This document shows, one piece after another, positions 35,821 through 46,491 of a stretch of 64,000 nt of DNA. The stretch comes from Carya illinoinensis (lineage: Eukaryota; Streptophyta; Magnoliopsida; Fagales; Juglandaceae): the NCBI RefSeq assembly GCF_018687715.1, contig NC_056767.1, positions 26,523,501-26,587,500 on the forward strand, read 5' to 3'. Each line of letters opens with the position of its first letter. Position 1 is the first letter of the stretch. The translations under genes were made by a program, and so were the position numbers. The notes beneath the pieces are model-generated. The model worked only from the letters and a program-made list of their open reading frames with translations. It was not told the origin of the DNA and searched no databases.

Positions 35821-37750
35821 ATGCCTTTAGCTAGAAGAGGTAGAGGTCGATCACGTGGTGTATGCTATGGTCGAGGGAGATCTTCCTGCGAACAAAGCGT
35901 TAGAGGTAGAGCACGCATTGCTACATTGAATCTTAGAGGTGATGGCATGTCAACCTCAGATGACTCAACCGTGCCACCAGATGTCGTCCCAAGCACCGAA
36001 CTGCAAGAGCAGGGGGTTGAGGTGGACTCAACCATATCGACAAATGGTAATGGTTTGCTGTTTGTATTTATTTCAAATTTTATTATTCTAACCAACCTCT
36101 TTAATATCTGGTTGAATGTGTGGATAATATAATAAAAGTTGAAGAGGGATTAGTATCGCCTACCCGAAAACGTGGACAAGGAGCCGCAAAGAACCTCGAG
36201 TTTGACAAGATTCGAAAGTTTGGGCCAATAGCAAACTATAAAGGATGGTGAGACATCACCATGTTGTGAAAACTATACAATATTTACAAGTAGGCTTAAA
36301 TGGTTGGTGAAGCACCATGTCAACCTGAGTCACCCGAGCTGGCATGATTTACCAGATAATGAGAAGGAAGAGTTGATTGCTCGTGTCCGGGTAATATAAC
36401 ACGAACTCATATTAGCACATGTTCCAGTGTATTTTTAGTTATTATTTGTGTTACCAAATAATTAATGTGTTTGTTATTTGTCTCTAGGCCTACTTTGTCC
36501 TTGACTGGACAAAGAAGAATCACCGCAATACAGTAACGAAGACACTTAGGAAGAGGTTCAATCATATTCGGTATGAACTTCACAAAATATACAAAAGTTA
36601 CAAGACGAACGAAGAAGCTCTTGCGAATGTGCCAGAGTTGGTGACACCAGCTACTTGGGTGAAGTTATGCTCTCGATGGTCAAGCGCGGAATTCAGGGTA
36701 AGTCTAATCGATGTTGATTGTGTTATTTTTTTTATGTTTATGATCTAGTTGTGTTAATACAAGTCTGTGAATTGTAGATGATATCTGAGAAAAATAAAAG
36801 TAATAGAGCGAAACAACAAACAAACCACACGACTGGACGAACCTCATTCGTAAGACTAATGCAAATGAGGGTACGAATTTTATTCAGATTTGTACATGTA
36901 AATGTAGGAAGTAACATGTTATTTGCTGATTTTAACCGACAAATGGTATTAATCCCTGCTTGTATTTGTGGTTTGAGAGTGATGAGCACCTTATTGATTT
37001 CTTTAAGGGAAATGTTACACAACCTCCCAACACACCACACTCCACTTTTTTTTAATTTTTTAATATTTTTTTAATATTTTTTTTTGAATTTATTCTTTTT
37101 AAATTAATTTAATTCTTTTATTCATTATTTATATATTAAATATTTAATAAAAAATAAAATAATAAAAATAAAAAAAAATGTGGAGTGTGGGGTGTTGGGA
37201 GGTTGTGAAGATTTTTTCTTTCTTTAAAGAGGTAAGGTGGAGTAAGAAGAAGGGTAAATTTGTGACTCCAACGACGGAAGAGAAACATGTGAGTGACTTT
37301 GAATGAATCCATGTGTACGTATTATTTACCTTGTAGTTTTGAAAGAATCCATGTGTACATATTAACGTGTGATTTCACTTCCTTGAATAGAATGAAATGG
37401 TTGCTAAGTACTCTAAGTTAGAACCTGAGAAGTAGACTAAGGATGTTGCTGCATCAATCTTTAGGGAGGTACTAGGCCACAGACCAGGGCATGCAAGGGG
37501 GTTGGGGGAGATGGTTATCCCTGAGTCATCTAGACAGAACACTACAGAAAAATTTGCAGCATTAACAGAACGTGCAGAGAGGCATGAGAAGGATGTTGAG
37601 TATTACAAGAATCAGTTGGAAGAATTACGGGGGAATGTAGAGAAAGTGTTGGCGAAGCAAGCTGAGTATGACAAATTATTAAGTTCATACATGGAATCAC
37701 AGAGGCAAACCCAAGGAGAGTCTCATAAAGAAACTCAAGGACCTGCATAG
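35821..37750 (+). CDS. CACTA second gene (TNPA/TNPD-like, Transposase_24 family), multi-exon, carrying a MITE
   Basis: Exon 1 starts at 35821 with an Arg/Gly-rich segment (MPLARRGRGRSRG) and ends near 36046 at a GTAATG donor. Exon 2 has TRKRGQGAAK near 36165 and the segment HHVNLSHPSWHDLPD to 36390. Exon 3 is 36489-36700 (DWTKKNHRNTVTK, RFNHIRYELHKIYKSY, TPATWVKLCSRW). Exon 4 starts near 36778 (MISEKNKSNRAKQQTNHTTG). The 3' part (37502-37750) is a coiled-coil-like tail, ending at a TAG. This order fits PF03004 proteins of En/Spm elements. Problems: a TGA follows GPIANYKGW near 36249, and a 212-bp MITE sits in the coding region (37007-37218). The exon edges are my reading of GT/AG sites; it may be a pseudogene. 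Confidence 0.65.
36998..37227. mobile_element. Mutator-type MITE with 9-bp target duplication
   Basis: TTTCTTTAA is present at 36998-37006 and 37219-37227. The 212-bp element between them has ~40-bp inverted ends (CACAACCTCCCAACAC and CACACTCCAC at the left, their complement at the right) around an A/T core and would fold into one hairpin. A 9-bp duplication with long inverted repeats is typical of Mutator-like elements. Confidence 0.8.
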
Positions 37751-38720
37751 GCAATTCCTTTTTTAGTCAATAAGTTTTTTGTGCAGAAATGGATTTGTGC
37801 CTTACATGTCATAGAAAAGTGTCTCCTAGTATAACTTTTTTTTATTATTAGATATTTGGTGTTAGGTTGTATGTTTTGAAAGGGTTTACATTGACTTGGA
37901 GCTGCACACAGTACAACCTTCACTGTGAAGAATTTTGATGTGGAAGTCTGGTTTTGCATTACTTTGGTTTCTGTAGGCTGGGACCAAATCAAGAAGTGGA
38001 AAAGGTGCATATCTATGATTCTCTAACCTTATATATATATATATATATCTAAAATATTAATTAGTCCCCCTAAATATTGCTCTTCTTTTTATCATATCAC
38101 ATAATTGCATTTTTTTGTGATTTTCTAAGTACCTCAATGATTAATATTGTAGTTTAATTATACTTCTTAATTAAGCAACATTTAAGAATAAATCATATTA
38201 TAGAACACTGAGCTCGTGTCACAAGTGAAGAAAAGCATGCATGCACCCATTTTCTTTTGGTTTATAATGGTTTTTAGGTTTTCTAATTTTGTAGTTACAA
38301 TTTAAATTTTAGTTGGGCTTTGGAAACTAAAGAAAAATTTGTGAATCTAAATTTTTGCAGCTTTGAGATCAATGAAGGAGGCTTCCAATTTTCAAATGAA
38401 GAGGTATACCTTTAGGTTTTGAGATGAAGAAGGCATCTTCGATGATGATCAAGACTTGCTTAAGAAATCCTTGTTACACAATAAAGATGAGGAGTACACA
38501 TGTAAACTTACATTGATCTATTAATGTGGGATGTTGGGGTGAATTTCAAATAGCACTTTTTATGATGAATGAATGATATACCGATACATGTTGGGAGAAT
38601 TTGAAACATCTATATCATGTAAACGATTAGTTCATGATATTGTATGCTTATTAGGGAATATGTTGATCTATTACAAATTTACATGCGTTGGCTATTTTAT
38701 TTAATGGGGATTACAGGTGT
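37751..38720 (+). other. 3' region of the CACTA element
   Basis: Transcribed-looking 3' sequence without a clear ORF, including an (AT)n tract at 38030-38048. The subterminal GCGGC-type motifs start after 38770. Confidence 0.5.
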
Positions 38721-41089
38721 TTAAAAAAAGAGAGGCCGAAATGGTAAATCTCAGAATTCAGCAAGAAAACTTTTTGCGGCGACTTATAGTCGCAGCTAAT
38801 AGGCATATCAGAAGTTATTGCGAATACAAATTGTTGCCGCAAATACTTAGTTTATTGCCGCAAAAGGCTAAGCTTACTCTTATATCAACAGGTTACTAAA
38901 ATGTTATTCCGACATACTATTGGAGTTTTAGCGGCCACATTTTGTCGCCGCAAAAAAAACTATTTGCAGCTATGATAACTCGCGCCGTGATATTTTTTTC
39001 CTCACTCAACAATTGCGACACAAGACCGGCTAATTAATAGTCACAAATAAGTATTTGCGGCAATGTAGAGACCTTTTGTGGCGATTTAAAGTCGCCGGAA
39101 ATAATAATATTTCTTGTAGTGAGAGCGCAAAAACTGTAATATCCGCTCCTTCTTTCTTCTTCTTTACGTACGAGCCTTGATCCACGTGTCAAACTTCGGT
39201 GTATGTGCTGAGCCTTGCTCTACGTGTCGAGAGTCAGTCTATCTGACTAGCCTCGATCTACATGTTGAATCTTATCCTACGTGTTGTATCTCGATGGCGT
39301 GTTCTGAAAGTTATTATGCGAATTTCAAAGTAAGATAGATATTTTAAAGTTTATGGATATTTTAATATTATGAAGATATCTATAGAAAATATCTATGGAA
39401 GATATTTTCAGAAAATATCTATAGAAGATATTTTCAGTATTATTAGATAAGCTTGTTTTAATGGAGCACAATTATAATATTTTAATGAGCTCTGAAAATA
39501 TTATAATTGTGGATAATATCTTATATTAGATATTTTAGTTGTTTTAAAATATTAAGAGGTTTAACTTTACGTTGAAAACTCTTATTTAAATTAAATGGTT
39601 TTATCCTCTTTGAGTGATTAATGATACATTATCAATTTAGATAATGATGAAGAAATATTATTTTATAAACTTTAGTTTATAAAATAATATTCTATCTTAA
39701 TTCCTCTCAATGTTTTGTTTAAATGATTTTATGCACTTTGATTAATTAATGATACTTTATCATTTTATATAATGATGAAGAAAATATTATTTTATAAACC
39801 TTAGTTTATAAAATAATATTCTATCTTAATTCCTCTCAGTGTTTTATCTAAGTGTTTATTTTAAATAAAATACTTACGCGTTTTCAAATCAGTGTTTTAA
39901 ACTCATCGTTAGATCCTTTTGAGGATCCCGAAATGTAGGACTGAGATTAAATACCCAGGCCCCTATCCTTTTCCCTTCACTTTTTCCTTTTTCCTTTTTC
40001 TTCTTTCTCTTTTCTCTTTCCTCTCCTTCTCTTCGTGCCCGACGTGAGCCTTCCTCCATGCCCATTCGGTCCAAGCTTCCAGCCGGCGCCACCTCCGGCC
40101 GCTGTGCCTCACCTCCCACACCGGCGTGATCCTCCCTCACCGGCGACCTCCACTGCACCAGTGGTGTGCTTTACCGGCCACCGAGTCTCTCTCTATCTCC
40201 CTTCAAAGAAATGGGTCTTCAACCCTTTTTCACCTCTTTGGACCACCATACACGGCCGAAACGGCCACCAAGCACCACCGACGGATTCACCACATCAAGA
40301 GCTTCCTTCCCATGTCTTTCTTTTCCCCTAACTCTCACTCTTTCTCCGATGGGTCTTCACACACACACGTTCGGTTGCACCGCCGTGCACCACCGTACAC
40401 GGCCACCCATTGTGTTTCACCACCACCACCTTGTTCCTCTCATCACCACGAACTTCCCCAAGAAATTCCATGGCCAACGGAGCTATGTGTAGCTCTCACT
40501 CTCCCTCACTCTCCAAGGCCGAAAATGACTTCAAACGGCCGATCCGCCGCCATGAGCCACCGTATGGCCACCACCTCGCCACCACAGCTCCACCACATCT
40601 TCATCTACCTTTCCCTAGCTTTCCATGAAGTTCTATGGCTTTCATCCACCTCAAGCAAACTCCTAGCTTTCGGATTTACTGTTCACGGCATGATGCCGCC
40701 GTGCTCCGCCACCCTTGACCACCACGAGGCCACCATGAGCCTTCCAAGGCCACGCCTAGCTTTTCCCAAGCTCAAACTACCACTTTATGTGGTGGACAGC
40801 CACCGTACGCGGTGTTACCGCCACGTACGCTCCTCCGACGCTTAACCGTGACGAGTAGCGAGCGACGCACGGGTTAGCCCGTCGATGGTATAACCCTCTA
40901 TCTCTAGTTATTTATGTTTAAAGTAGTTGATTGGTTGGATCTTAGACTGTATAGTTAGTATTTGTGGAGTTCGCTGCGTAGTTGTGAAGCGAAGTGTAGT
41001 TGTGAAGTGTTGGGCTTGATTGTGTAGCATTGTGGACTATGTTGTGAAGTATGGGCGTGAGATGGATGCCACAGATGTGATACGGCGTG

Positions 41090-41400
41090 TAGTGTGAAGA
41101 GAGTACGCATGAAGCGTACTCTGTGTAATGCAGCGACGCGTCGTGTGACGTGTGCTGAAGTGATGTGTGGCGTAGAAGAAAGGGAGTGCACGTGGAGTGT
41201 ACTCCGTGTTGTATGGTGATGCACCGTGTGATGTGCATCGTGATGATGAGTATTGTAACGAAAGGAGTACGCGTGGCACGTACTCCGTGTCGCGTAGCGA
41301 TGCACCGTGAGGCGTGTATCGTAGTGATGTTGTCATAGTGTGGATGGAAGAGAGTTCACGTGAGTGTACTCTATACGAGGTCGTGATACACTGGATGGCG
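41090..41400 (+). repeat. Four degenerate ~80-bp units, each with a hairpin
   Basis: Each unit has an imperfect dyad such as GAGTACGCATGAAGCGTACTC, GGAGTGCACGTGGAGTGTACTCC or GGAGTACGCGTGGCACGTACTCC (shorter arms shared), followed by a GCGATGCACCGTG-like box. The arms change together while pairing is kept. It lies inside the LTR. Confidence 0.6.
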
Positions 41401-41451
41401 TGTCACAAAGGGTTGGATGACGTAGCAGAGAAGTGTGGAGTGTATGGTCTA

Positions 41452-41910
41452 GTGTCGGGAACTGTGTAACAGTATCCCGAAACAATGGTGACATAGCCTG
41501 TAGTCCGGGATGACGAGATTTACCTTGTGGTCGACTATGGCTAAAGGTATATGGAAGTGGTGAAAAGGTATCAGAGAGTGCAACAGAAGCACAATGGGCC
41601 CCGTATTGTAACTCGAGATTCTATCTTGAGCTGCATAATGTGACAGAGGCACATTTATGGATGCAGTCCTCTTGTCAAGTGGCGGGAACTGTGTAACAGT
41701 GTCCCGAAGCAGTAGTGATGTGTCCTGTAGTCCAAGGTAACGGGTATTGCCTTGAGACTGACTTGTGACTAAGAGTATAAGGAAGTGATGGAGAAGTATC
41801 AGAGCGTGCAGCGAAAGCATGATGGGTATCGTGATGTGACTAGGGATTTATCTCGAATTACGTGACGTGACAGAGGTGCATTTATGGATGCAATCCTCTC
41901 CCATTAAGTG
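41452..41910 (+). repeat. Two-copy tandem duplication, ~230-bp unit
   Basis: Both copies contain GGGAACTGTGTAACAGT, TAGTCC, GTATCAGAG and GACAGAGG-GCATTTATGGATGCA in the same order. The first starts near 41455 and the second near 41682. GGGAACTGTGTAACAGTRTCCCG is itself a small dyad. Confidence 0.75.
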
Positions 41911-41970
41911 TTGGGATGAACTTATAAAGAGCCGGGAAGTAGGAAAAGTCCTATCGACCGGGTCTTAACA

Positions 41971-43586
41971 AGTTGGTATTGGAGTTTGGAGCTTGTTTAT
42001 ACAAGCAGGCGTTTATTGGAATTATAAGTTGCTCTTAGGTGATAAAAGGGGATGAGATACATGTGTCTCTGGCAAGACAAGTGTATCAGACAGATTTATC
42101 ATATGTAATGAGTAATCTGTCCTGATCATGGTTACATGGTATTTTAGCCAGAGAATTGGCTGACTTCATGTAGCCTGAATGGATGGAAATAAGGATGTAG
42201 CGTGGGCTAGGATACGTGAAAGTAGTGAAGAGTATATAGTTTAAGGTTGGGACGCATGGCTCTGTATGTCAGAATCATGCGTTGGATTGTGTAAATAGAA
42301 GAACGAGACAGAGATCTTAGTGTCTTAACCTAAGGTGAATCACAGAGGTTCACTTTAAGGAATAAGACCCCGAAAGTTTTAGCATAGTAAATAGTACGTA
42401 AGAGCCCAGGGATGGATAGAGAATGTTTCAAGCAAAGCATAGTTCTATTTTCTAGAATAGTTACTTATGCATTAGATAGATGATGACATAAAGTTATGTG
42501 TATGCATGTAGGTTGCCATCTGACACGCACATGAATGGACTGCATGAATTGAGTATGGCATGAAGTCCAGGTAAGTGTTACGTTCATACTCTTCTAGAAT
42601 TTTCTCTATAAAAATGAAGAATAAGACGAAAGCTTTTCTGTAAAAAGGAAAATAAAACGTAAGTTTTCAAGTATAAGTACGTAGCGGCCTTCCTTGGCAG
42701 CCCCTTTTTATGCACCCAAATTATGTACGTGTATGCATGTGAATGGATGCTATACGTAGTACGTATTGTATGTATATTTATGAAAGGAAACGAAAAGAAG
42801 CTTTAAAGGATGTTAGAACTGTTAAGGACTGTAAGGATTGATAAAGAGAGAAAACTATCTTTTCTAAAATAAAATAGCTTTTTTTAAAACAACTTTAATG
42901 GAAAAGAAAGAAAATCAGTTTCCTCTTAAAGAAACTTCTCTTAAAGCAACTTTTAGGAAAAATAAAGAAAATTATGCTTTAAACGATACGAATAAAAAGG
43001 AAAGGACTGTAAAGAAATGAAAGGATTGAATGTATGATGTATGAAAATACGTAATGGCCACATGGACTGGACTGGAAATGATATCAAAGAAATGGGCAGA
43101 TTGCAATGCTGGGTAAGTAGAACTGGTAGTGCACCCAGTGCTGCACCCTGACTGAATGGATTCCCAACCCACGGCCACGGGCGGAATCAGGTCCAAAAGA
43201 CCGCTAACCCTAGCGCACGGGGCGTAACAGTGTGCAACGGCCACATGAAAGTGATAAGAATGAACGAATGCATGTTAAGAATGGATGCATGTATGTATGT
43301 ATGAATGAATGGACCGAATGCATGAATGTACGTAAGTAAGAAAAGATGATTTAATGAACGTATGTATGCATGAATGTACGTAGAAATATAAATGCATGAA
43401 AAGATTCTTTAAGTAACGAAGGCAGCGATGCGTGGGGAATTGTTTTAAAGAAGAAATCATGTTTTAAATAAAAACCCCACCTCGAAACGTTTTCAAACGA
43501 AAAGAAAGACGTATGCATGCTACGTAAGATATGTATGTATGGAATGATAACTGCATGACTGAAAAACTATGTTATTATATTTTGAC
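41971..43586 (+). other. Leader of the Ty3/gypsy-like element, cut by the hAT
   Basis: It holds the primer-site-like TTGGTATTGGAG (41973) and a long purine-rich leader with no coding domain. 43255-43400 is a degenerate (TGYATGAA)n-like tract. The sequence ends where the hAT terminus TAGGGGTG begins, so gag-pol has been lost or displaced. Confidence 0.45.
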
Positions 43587-43800
43587 TAGGGGTGCTACCC
43601 GCACCATACGGTGCGGGGTAGCCCCCCCCCCCGGCCCCCGCCCCCCGCCCCCGCATGGGGCGGATGGGGAAAATCCCCCCCGTCCCCCGCCTCCGGTGTG
43701 CGGGGGCGGGGTACCCCGTCCCGCATGACGGGGTACGGGGTGGGGGGCCAGTCCGTCCGGCCCCCGACACCCCCCTTCTGGGCCTTGGGCCCAGAAGCAA
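43587..43800 (-). repeat. GC-rich, palindromic 3' end of the hAT element
   Basis: It starts TAGGGGTGCTACCCGCACC, a hAT-like terminus, then has strong dyads (CCGCACCATACGGTGCGGGG, GGGGTACCCCGTC...GACGGGGTAC). It is about 75% G+C by eye in an AT-rich window. Frames across it on both strands (43567-43898) are compositional artefacts. Confidence 0.7.
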
Positions 43801-44205
43801 TTTCTGGGCCATTTTGGGCCCAGAAATCTCAGCAATGGGCCAAAATGACCCACAAGTCAAAAATACCTTGTAGGCCATTTTCATTTTTCAGCCCATAAAA
43901 TTATAAGTAAAAAAGAAAAAAAAAATTTCGAAGTTTAAAAGAAAAAAAAAAGTGTTATGTCTAAGAGTCTAATGCGTAATAAACTAATAATAATAACTAA
44001 GCTATTACAAAATTGAAAGGCTAAACAATTACAAAATTACAAACATAAAAGTGTCCAAAGGACATTGTATCAACATTACAAATTATTGAATACAAAATTT
44101 TTACAAATCATTAAAAATTGATCATTCTAAAGAGGCTTGTCAGCTGTGGCTTGTCTTTGAGTCAAGGGGTGTGACAGTTGGGGCGGCCCGGACTTGAGCA
44201 CATTT

Positions 44206-46434
44206 TTATGTTGCAGAGGTGCTAGACGTCTCATGTGTTACTACAAAAATTAATATTAAAATTAATAACGATGAAATGGAAATGAATATAAAAAAATTAA
44301 AATAATAAAATAAAAAATAATTACCAGGTGGTCCAAATCCAGACTGATCACCACCCTCATCGGTCTCCTTAAAATCTAAAATATCCGGAACATGAATATC
44401 CTTTCCTATCGTCCAACTCTGTGTGCATATCAATGCCTCTACAGTTGTAGGAGACAATGAACTACGGAAAGGATCCAATATACGACCTCCGGTACTAAAG
44501 GCTGACTCTGAGGCAACGGTGCTAATAGGGATGGCCAAAATACAGCGGGCAATCTCAGAAATGATGGGATATTTCTTTGAGGCATTCTTCCACCATCCTA
44601 ATATATCGAAATGATCATCATCATCTTGAACCATATCCGCTGACAAATAGTTGTCTAACTCAGAAACGACCTCCGTAGATTGATGGACTAGTGTGGGATT
44701 CTGTGCGAGGGTCTTAGTCCACGGCATTCTGCGCTTCTTTGTAGGAGGCCCGGTCACGATGTCTGTAGAAGGAGTTGGGGTCGGTGTATGTGTCTTCGAT
44801 GTAGTACCACCCTTAATTGCCATAAACTCGTCATACAATTTTTTCAGGGTATCTCGGGCCAATTCACCAATAATTTCAGTCCATACCTGATCGTGAACAA
44901 GTCCCAACCCATATAACAAGCCTGAAACTTTCAGACGGGGATCAAGAATAACAGCCACATATAAGAAAATATTCATTCTAGTCAAATCTCCCCAATACTT
45001 GTCATATTTTAGCATCATGGAACTTGCCATCCCCCTCATCCTTTCATTGGAACCCCTACGCATATTTTCTAATTCTTCTTTTACCCTACATATTTGTTGA
45101 CAAAACCCATGGGATGTAGGGTACAAAGAACTAGATATATTCAACGTGACATCATAAAATAATCCAAGAAAATCAATGAAAGTAGAAACTACCACCCAAT
45201 CATCATCATTAGGCTTTCGTGATCCCCCGTGCTCATCAAAGTATTTGACATATTGGATGTCTTCATCACCCAATAATTGAAAGGCTGCCTTATATTCCTG
45301 GGCCGCCTCCAACATCAAGAAGGTTGAGTTCCATCTGGTAGGAACATCAGTACAAAGACCCTTCTTCGATGTTATGCCCGTAGCCTTTGCAGCAACTTTG
45401 AATTTCTCCAATCTAGAAGGAGAAGACCTCACCCATTTCACAGCCATTCTAACTCGTGCAACCGAGTCATCAACATCTTTCAACCCCTCAGTCACAATTA
45501 AATTCAAAATATGTGCAGCACATCTAACATGCAAGTATTCACCACCCAAGAATGTCTTATTTGCATCTTTAAGATAATTCTTTAGATATCTCAATGCGAC
45601 ATCATTAGATGACGCATTATCAACTGACACAGACAAAACCTTTTCCAACCCCCACTCCTTTATTGCGGCCTCCAATGCCTTCCCAATCGTCTTACCCTTA
45701 TGATCAGTTATTTGACAAAATTTAATAATCTTTTTGTGCAGAACCCAATCAGCATCAACAAAATGCACAGTCAACGACATGTAATTCATATTTTGGATAG
45801 AAGTCCAAGTATCGGTAGTGAGGCAAACTACCAAACCCGCGAGTTGGCCCCTCAAAACATCTTTATTACGAAAGTACATCTTCTTAATATCCTTTGCCAC
45901 GGTGTGACGAGAAGGAAGTACAAATCTGGGTTCCAACTCTTGGACAAATTCTTGGAACCCTTTACCCTCCACAAACTGAAAAGGCAGCTCGTCCATGATA
46001 ATCATACGAGCTAACTTCCTTCTACACTCATCGGGGTTATACTTCGTATACCCCTTCAATGTTGGCTCCCCGGCCCCACTACTCCTATCAGCCATTTTAA
46101 AATCTAGTCTAGATTGGCCCTTCTCTACTAAGGATTTTAAAATTGGACTCTTCTTGTATTGTTCCTCTAGATGGACCTTCAGCTGGGATGTACCATGTTT
46201 CCTATAGTGACATCCATACATTTTCCCACAGTGATTACATTTAGCTTGTAGGTTGTTGGGGTCCCCACCCTCTAGTTTGGTAAAGTGTTGCCAAACTATA
46301 GATACAGGTTTCTTGCCCTGTGTGGGCTTCGGAGCAGGGCAAGGTGTACTCGTTATAGGGGTAGGAGTAGGGTTAGTTTCTGGGGTAGGGGTGTTGGCTG
46401 GGGAAGGCGAGCTATCACTGAAATCCGAAGACAT
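44206..46434 (-). CDS. hAT transposase (BED zinc finger, hAT dimerisation domain)
   Basis: Starts at the ATG complementary to 46432-46434 (MSSDFSDSSPSP); the frame opens further upstream, but that part reads as T-rich intron-like sequence ending in AG. Domains: Pro/Thr-rich N terminus; BED finger (WQHFTKLEGGD, CNHCGKMY, H-x-H) at about residues 45-100; the RNase H-like catalytic core with TDTWTS and VDNASSND; a DUF4413-type stretch with TRWNSTF; and the C-terminal dimerisation domain (LGWWKNASKKYPIISEIAR ... ASESAFSTGGRIL). The last exon is separated by an 84-nt intron (44241-44324, GT/AG); read through, it gives an odd Phe/Ile-rich insert. Spliced length is about 714 aa, as expected for the family. 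No stop or frameshift is seen, so it may be functional. Confidence 0.9.
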   Translation of the reverse strand: MSSDFSDSSPSPANTPTPETNPTPTPITSTPCPAPKPTQGKKPVSIVWQHFTKLEGGDPNNLQAKCNHCGKMYGCHYRKHGTSQLKVHLEEQYKKSPILKSLVEKGQSRLDFKMADRSSGAGEPTLKGYTKYNPDECRRKLARMIIMDELPFQFVEGKGFQEFVQELEPRFVLPSRHTVAKDIKKMYFRNKDVLRGQLAGLVVCLTTDTWTSIQNMNYMSLTVHFVDADWVLHKKIIKFCQITDHKGKTIGKALEAAIKEWGLEKVLSVSVDNASSNDVALRYLKNYLKDANKTFLGGEYLHVRCAAHILNLIVTEGLKDVDDSVARVRMAVKWVRSSPSRLEKFKVAAKATGITSKKGLCTDVPTRWNSTFLMLEAAQEYKAAFQLLGDEDIQYVKYFDEHGGSRKPNDDDWVVVSTFIDFLGLFYDVTLNISSSLYPTSHGFCQQICRVKEELENMRRGSNERMRGMASSMMLKYDKYWGDLTRMNIFLYVAVILDPRLKVSGLLYGLGLVHDQVWTEIIGELARDTLKKLYDEFMAIKGGTTSKTHTPTPTPSTDIVTGPPTKKRRMPWTKTLAQNPTLVHQSTEVVSELDNYLSADMVQDDDDHFDILGWWKNASKKYPIISEIARCILAIPISTVASESAFSTGGRILDPFRSSLSPTTVEALICTQSWTIGKDIHVPDILDFKETDEGGDQSGFGPPGNYFLFYYFNFFIFISISSLLILILIFVVTHETSSTSAT

Positions 46435-46491
46435 TCCTGATTTTCCAACAACAAAAAAAAAAATCAAAGTGCAATCCAACATAATCAGCAA

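Larger units (their letters stand above)
34415..39121 (+). mobile_element. CACTA (En/Spm-type) DNA transposon, internally deleted
   Basis: 4707 bp, opening CACTACAAAAAAAAG and closing TTTCTTGTAGTG, with the 3-bp duplication AGA on both sides (34412-34414 and 39122-39124). Subterminal regions carry many short TTGCGGC/GTCGCCGC motifs in both orientations (34435-34650 and 38770-39105), the sort of array bound by TNPA-like proteins. Inside are the C-terminal part of a Tnp2 transposase and a multi-exon Transposase_24-type gene. The empty site is seen in segment C (GAAAGAGCACAAA near 54324). Confidence 0.93.
39135..41970 (+). repeat. Long 5' LTR (about 2.8 kb) of a Ty3/gypsy-like element
   Basis: It opens TGTAATATCCGCTCC, like the TGTGATAYC starts of the LTRs at 17396 and 49030, and closes GGGTCTTAACA, followed three bases later by TTGGTATTGGAG, which resembles an initiator tRNA-Met primer site. 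It begins inside exon 1 of peptide gene B. It contains AATATTATTTTATAAAC duplicated blocks (39650-39840), a pyrimidine tract (39960-40030), a Pro/His-coding CDS-like block (40035-40845), hairpin repeats (41090-41400) and a 2x ~230-bp duplication (41452-41910). The right-hand LTR is not in the window, so the element call is tentative. Confidence 0.55.
43587..46491 (-). mobile_element. hAT DNA transposon with an open transposase
   Basis: The 3' terminus at 43587 is well placed. The 5' terminus should lie beyond 46500, but no inverted TAGGGGTG/CACCCCTA or GC-rich subterminal block is seen up to 47250, so the right boundary is unknown and the element may be truncated at that end. Confidence 0.7.

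Noticed and set aside
40126..40845. 239-aa Pro/His/Ser-rich open frame
   Set aside because: It falls inside the long LTR beginning at 39135. Two other frames are also open over part of it, as expected for C-rich sequence. No ATG context or domain is convincing.
40942..41336. His/Thr-rich minus-strand frames
   Set aside because: They arise from the GTGATG-rich hairpin repeats within the LTR.
43567..43898. Overlapping Gly/Pro-rich frames on both strands
   Set aside because: These are artefacts of the very GC-rich hAT terminus, where stops are rare.
44241..44324. Phe/Ile-rich membrane-like segment near the hAT C terminus
   Set aside because: It has GT and AG borders, is 84 nt long and is AT-rich, so it is an intron that happens to stay in frame.
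46435..46491. Extra 19 N-terminal residues on the hAT transposase
   Set aside because: The stretch is T-rich and ends in AG just before the ATG at 46434, so it looks like intron or leader.
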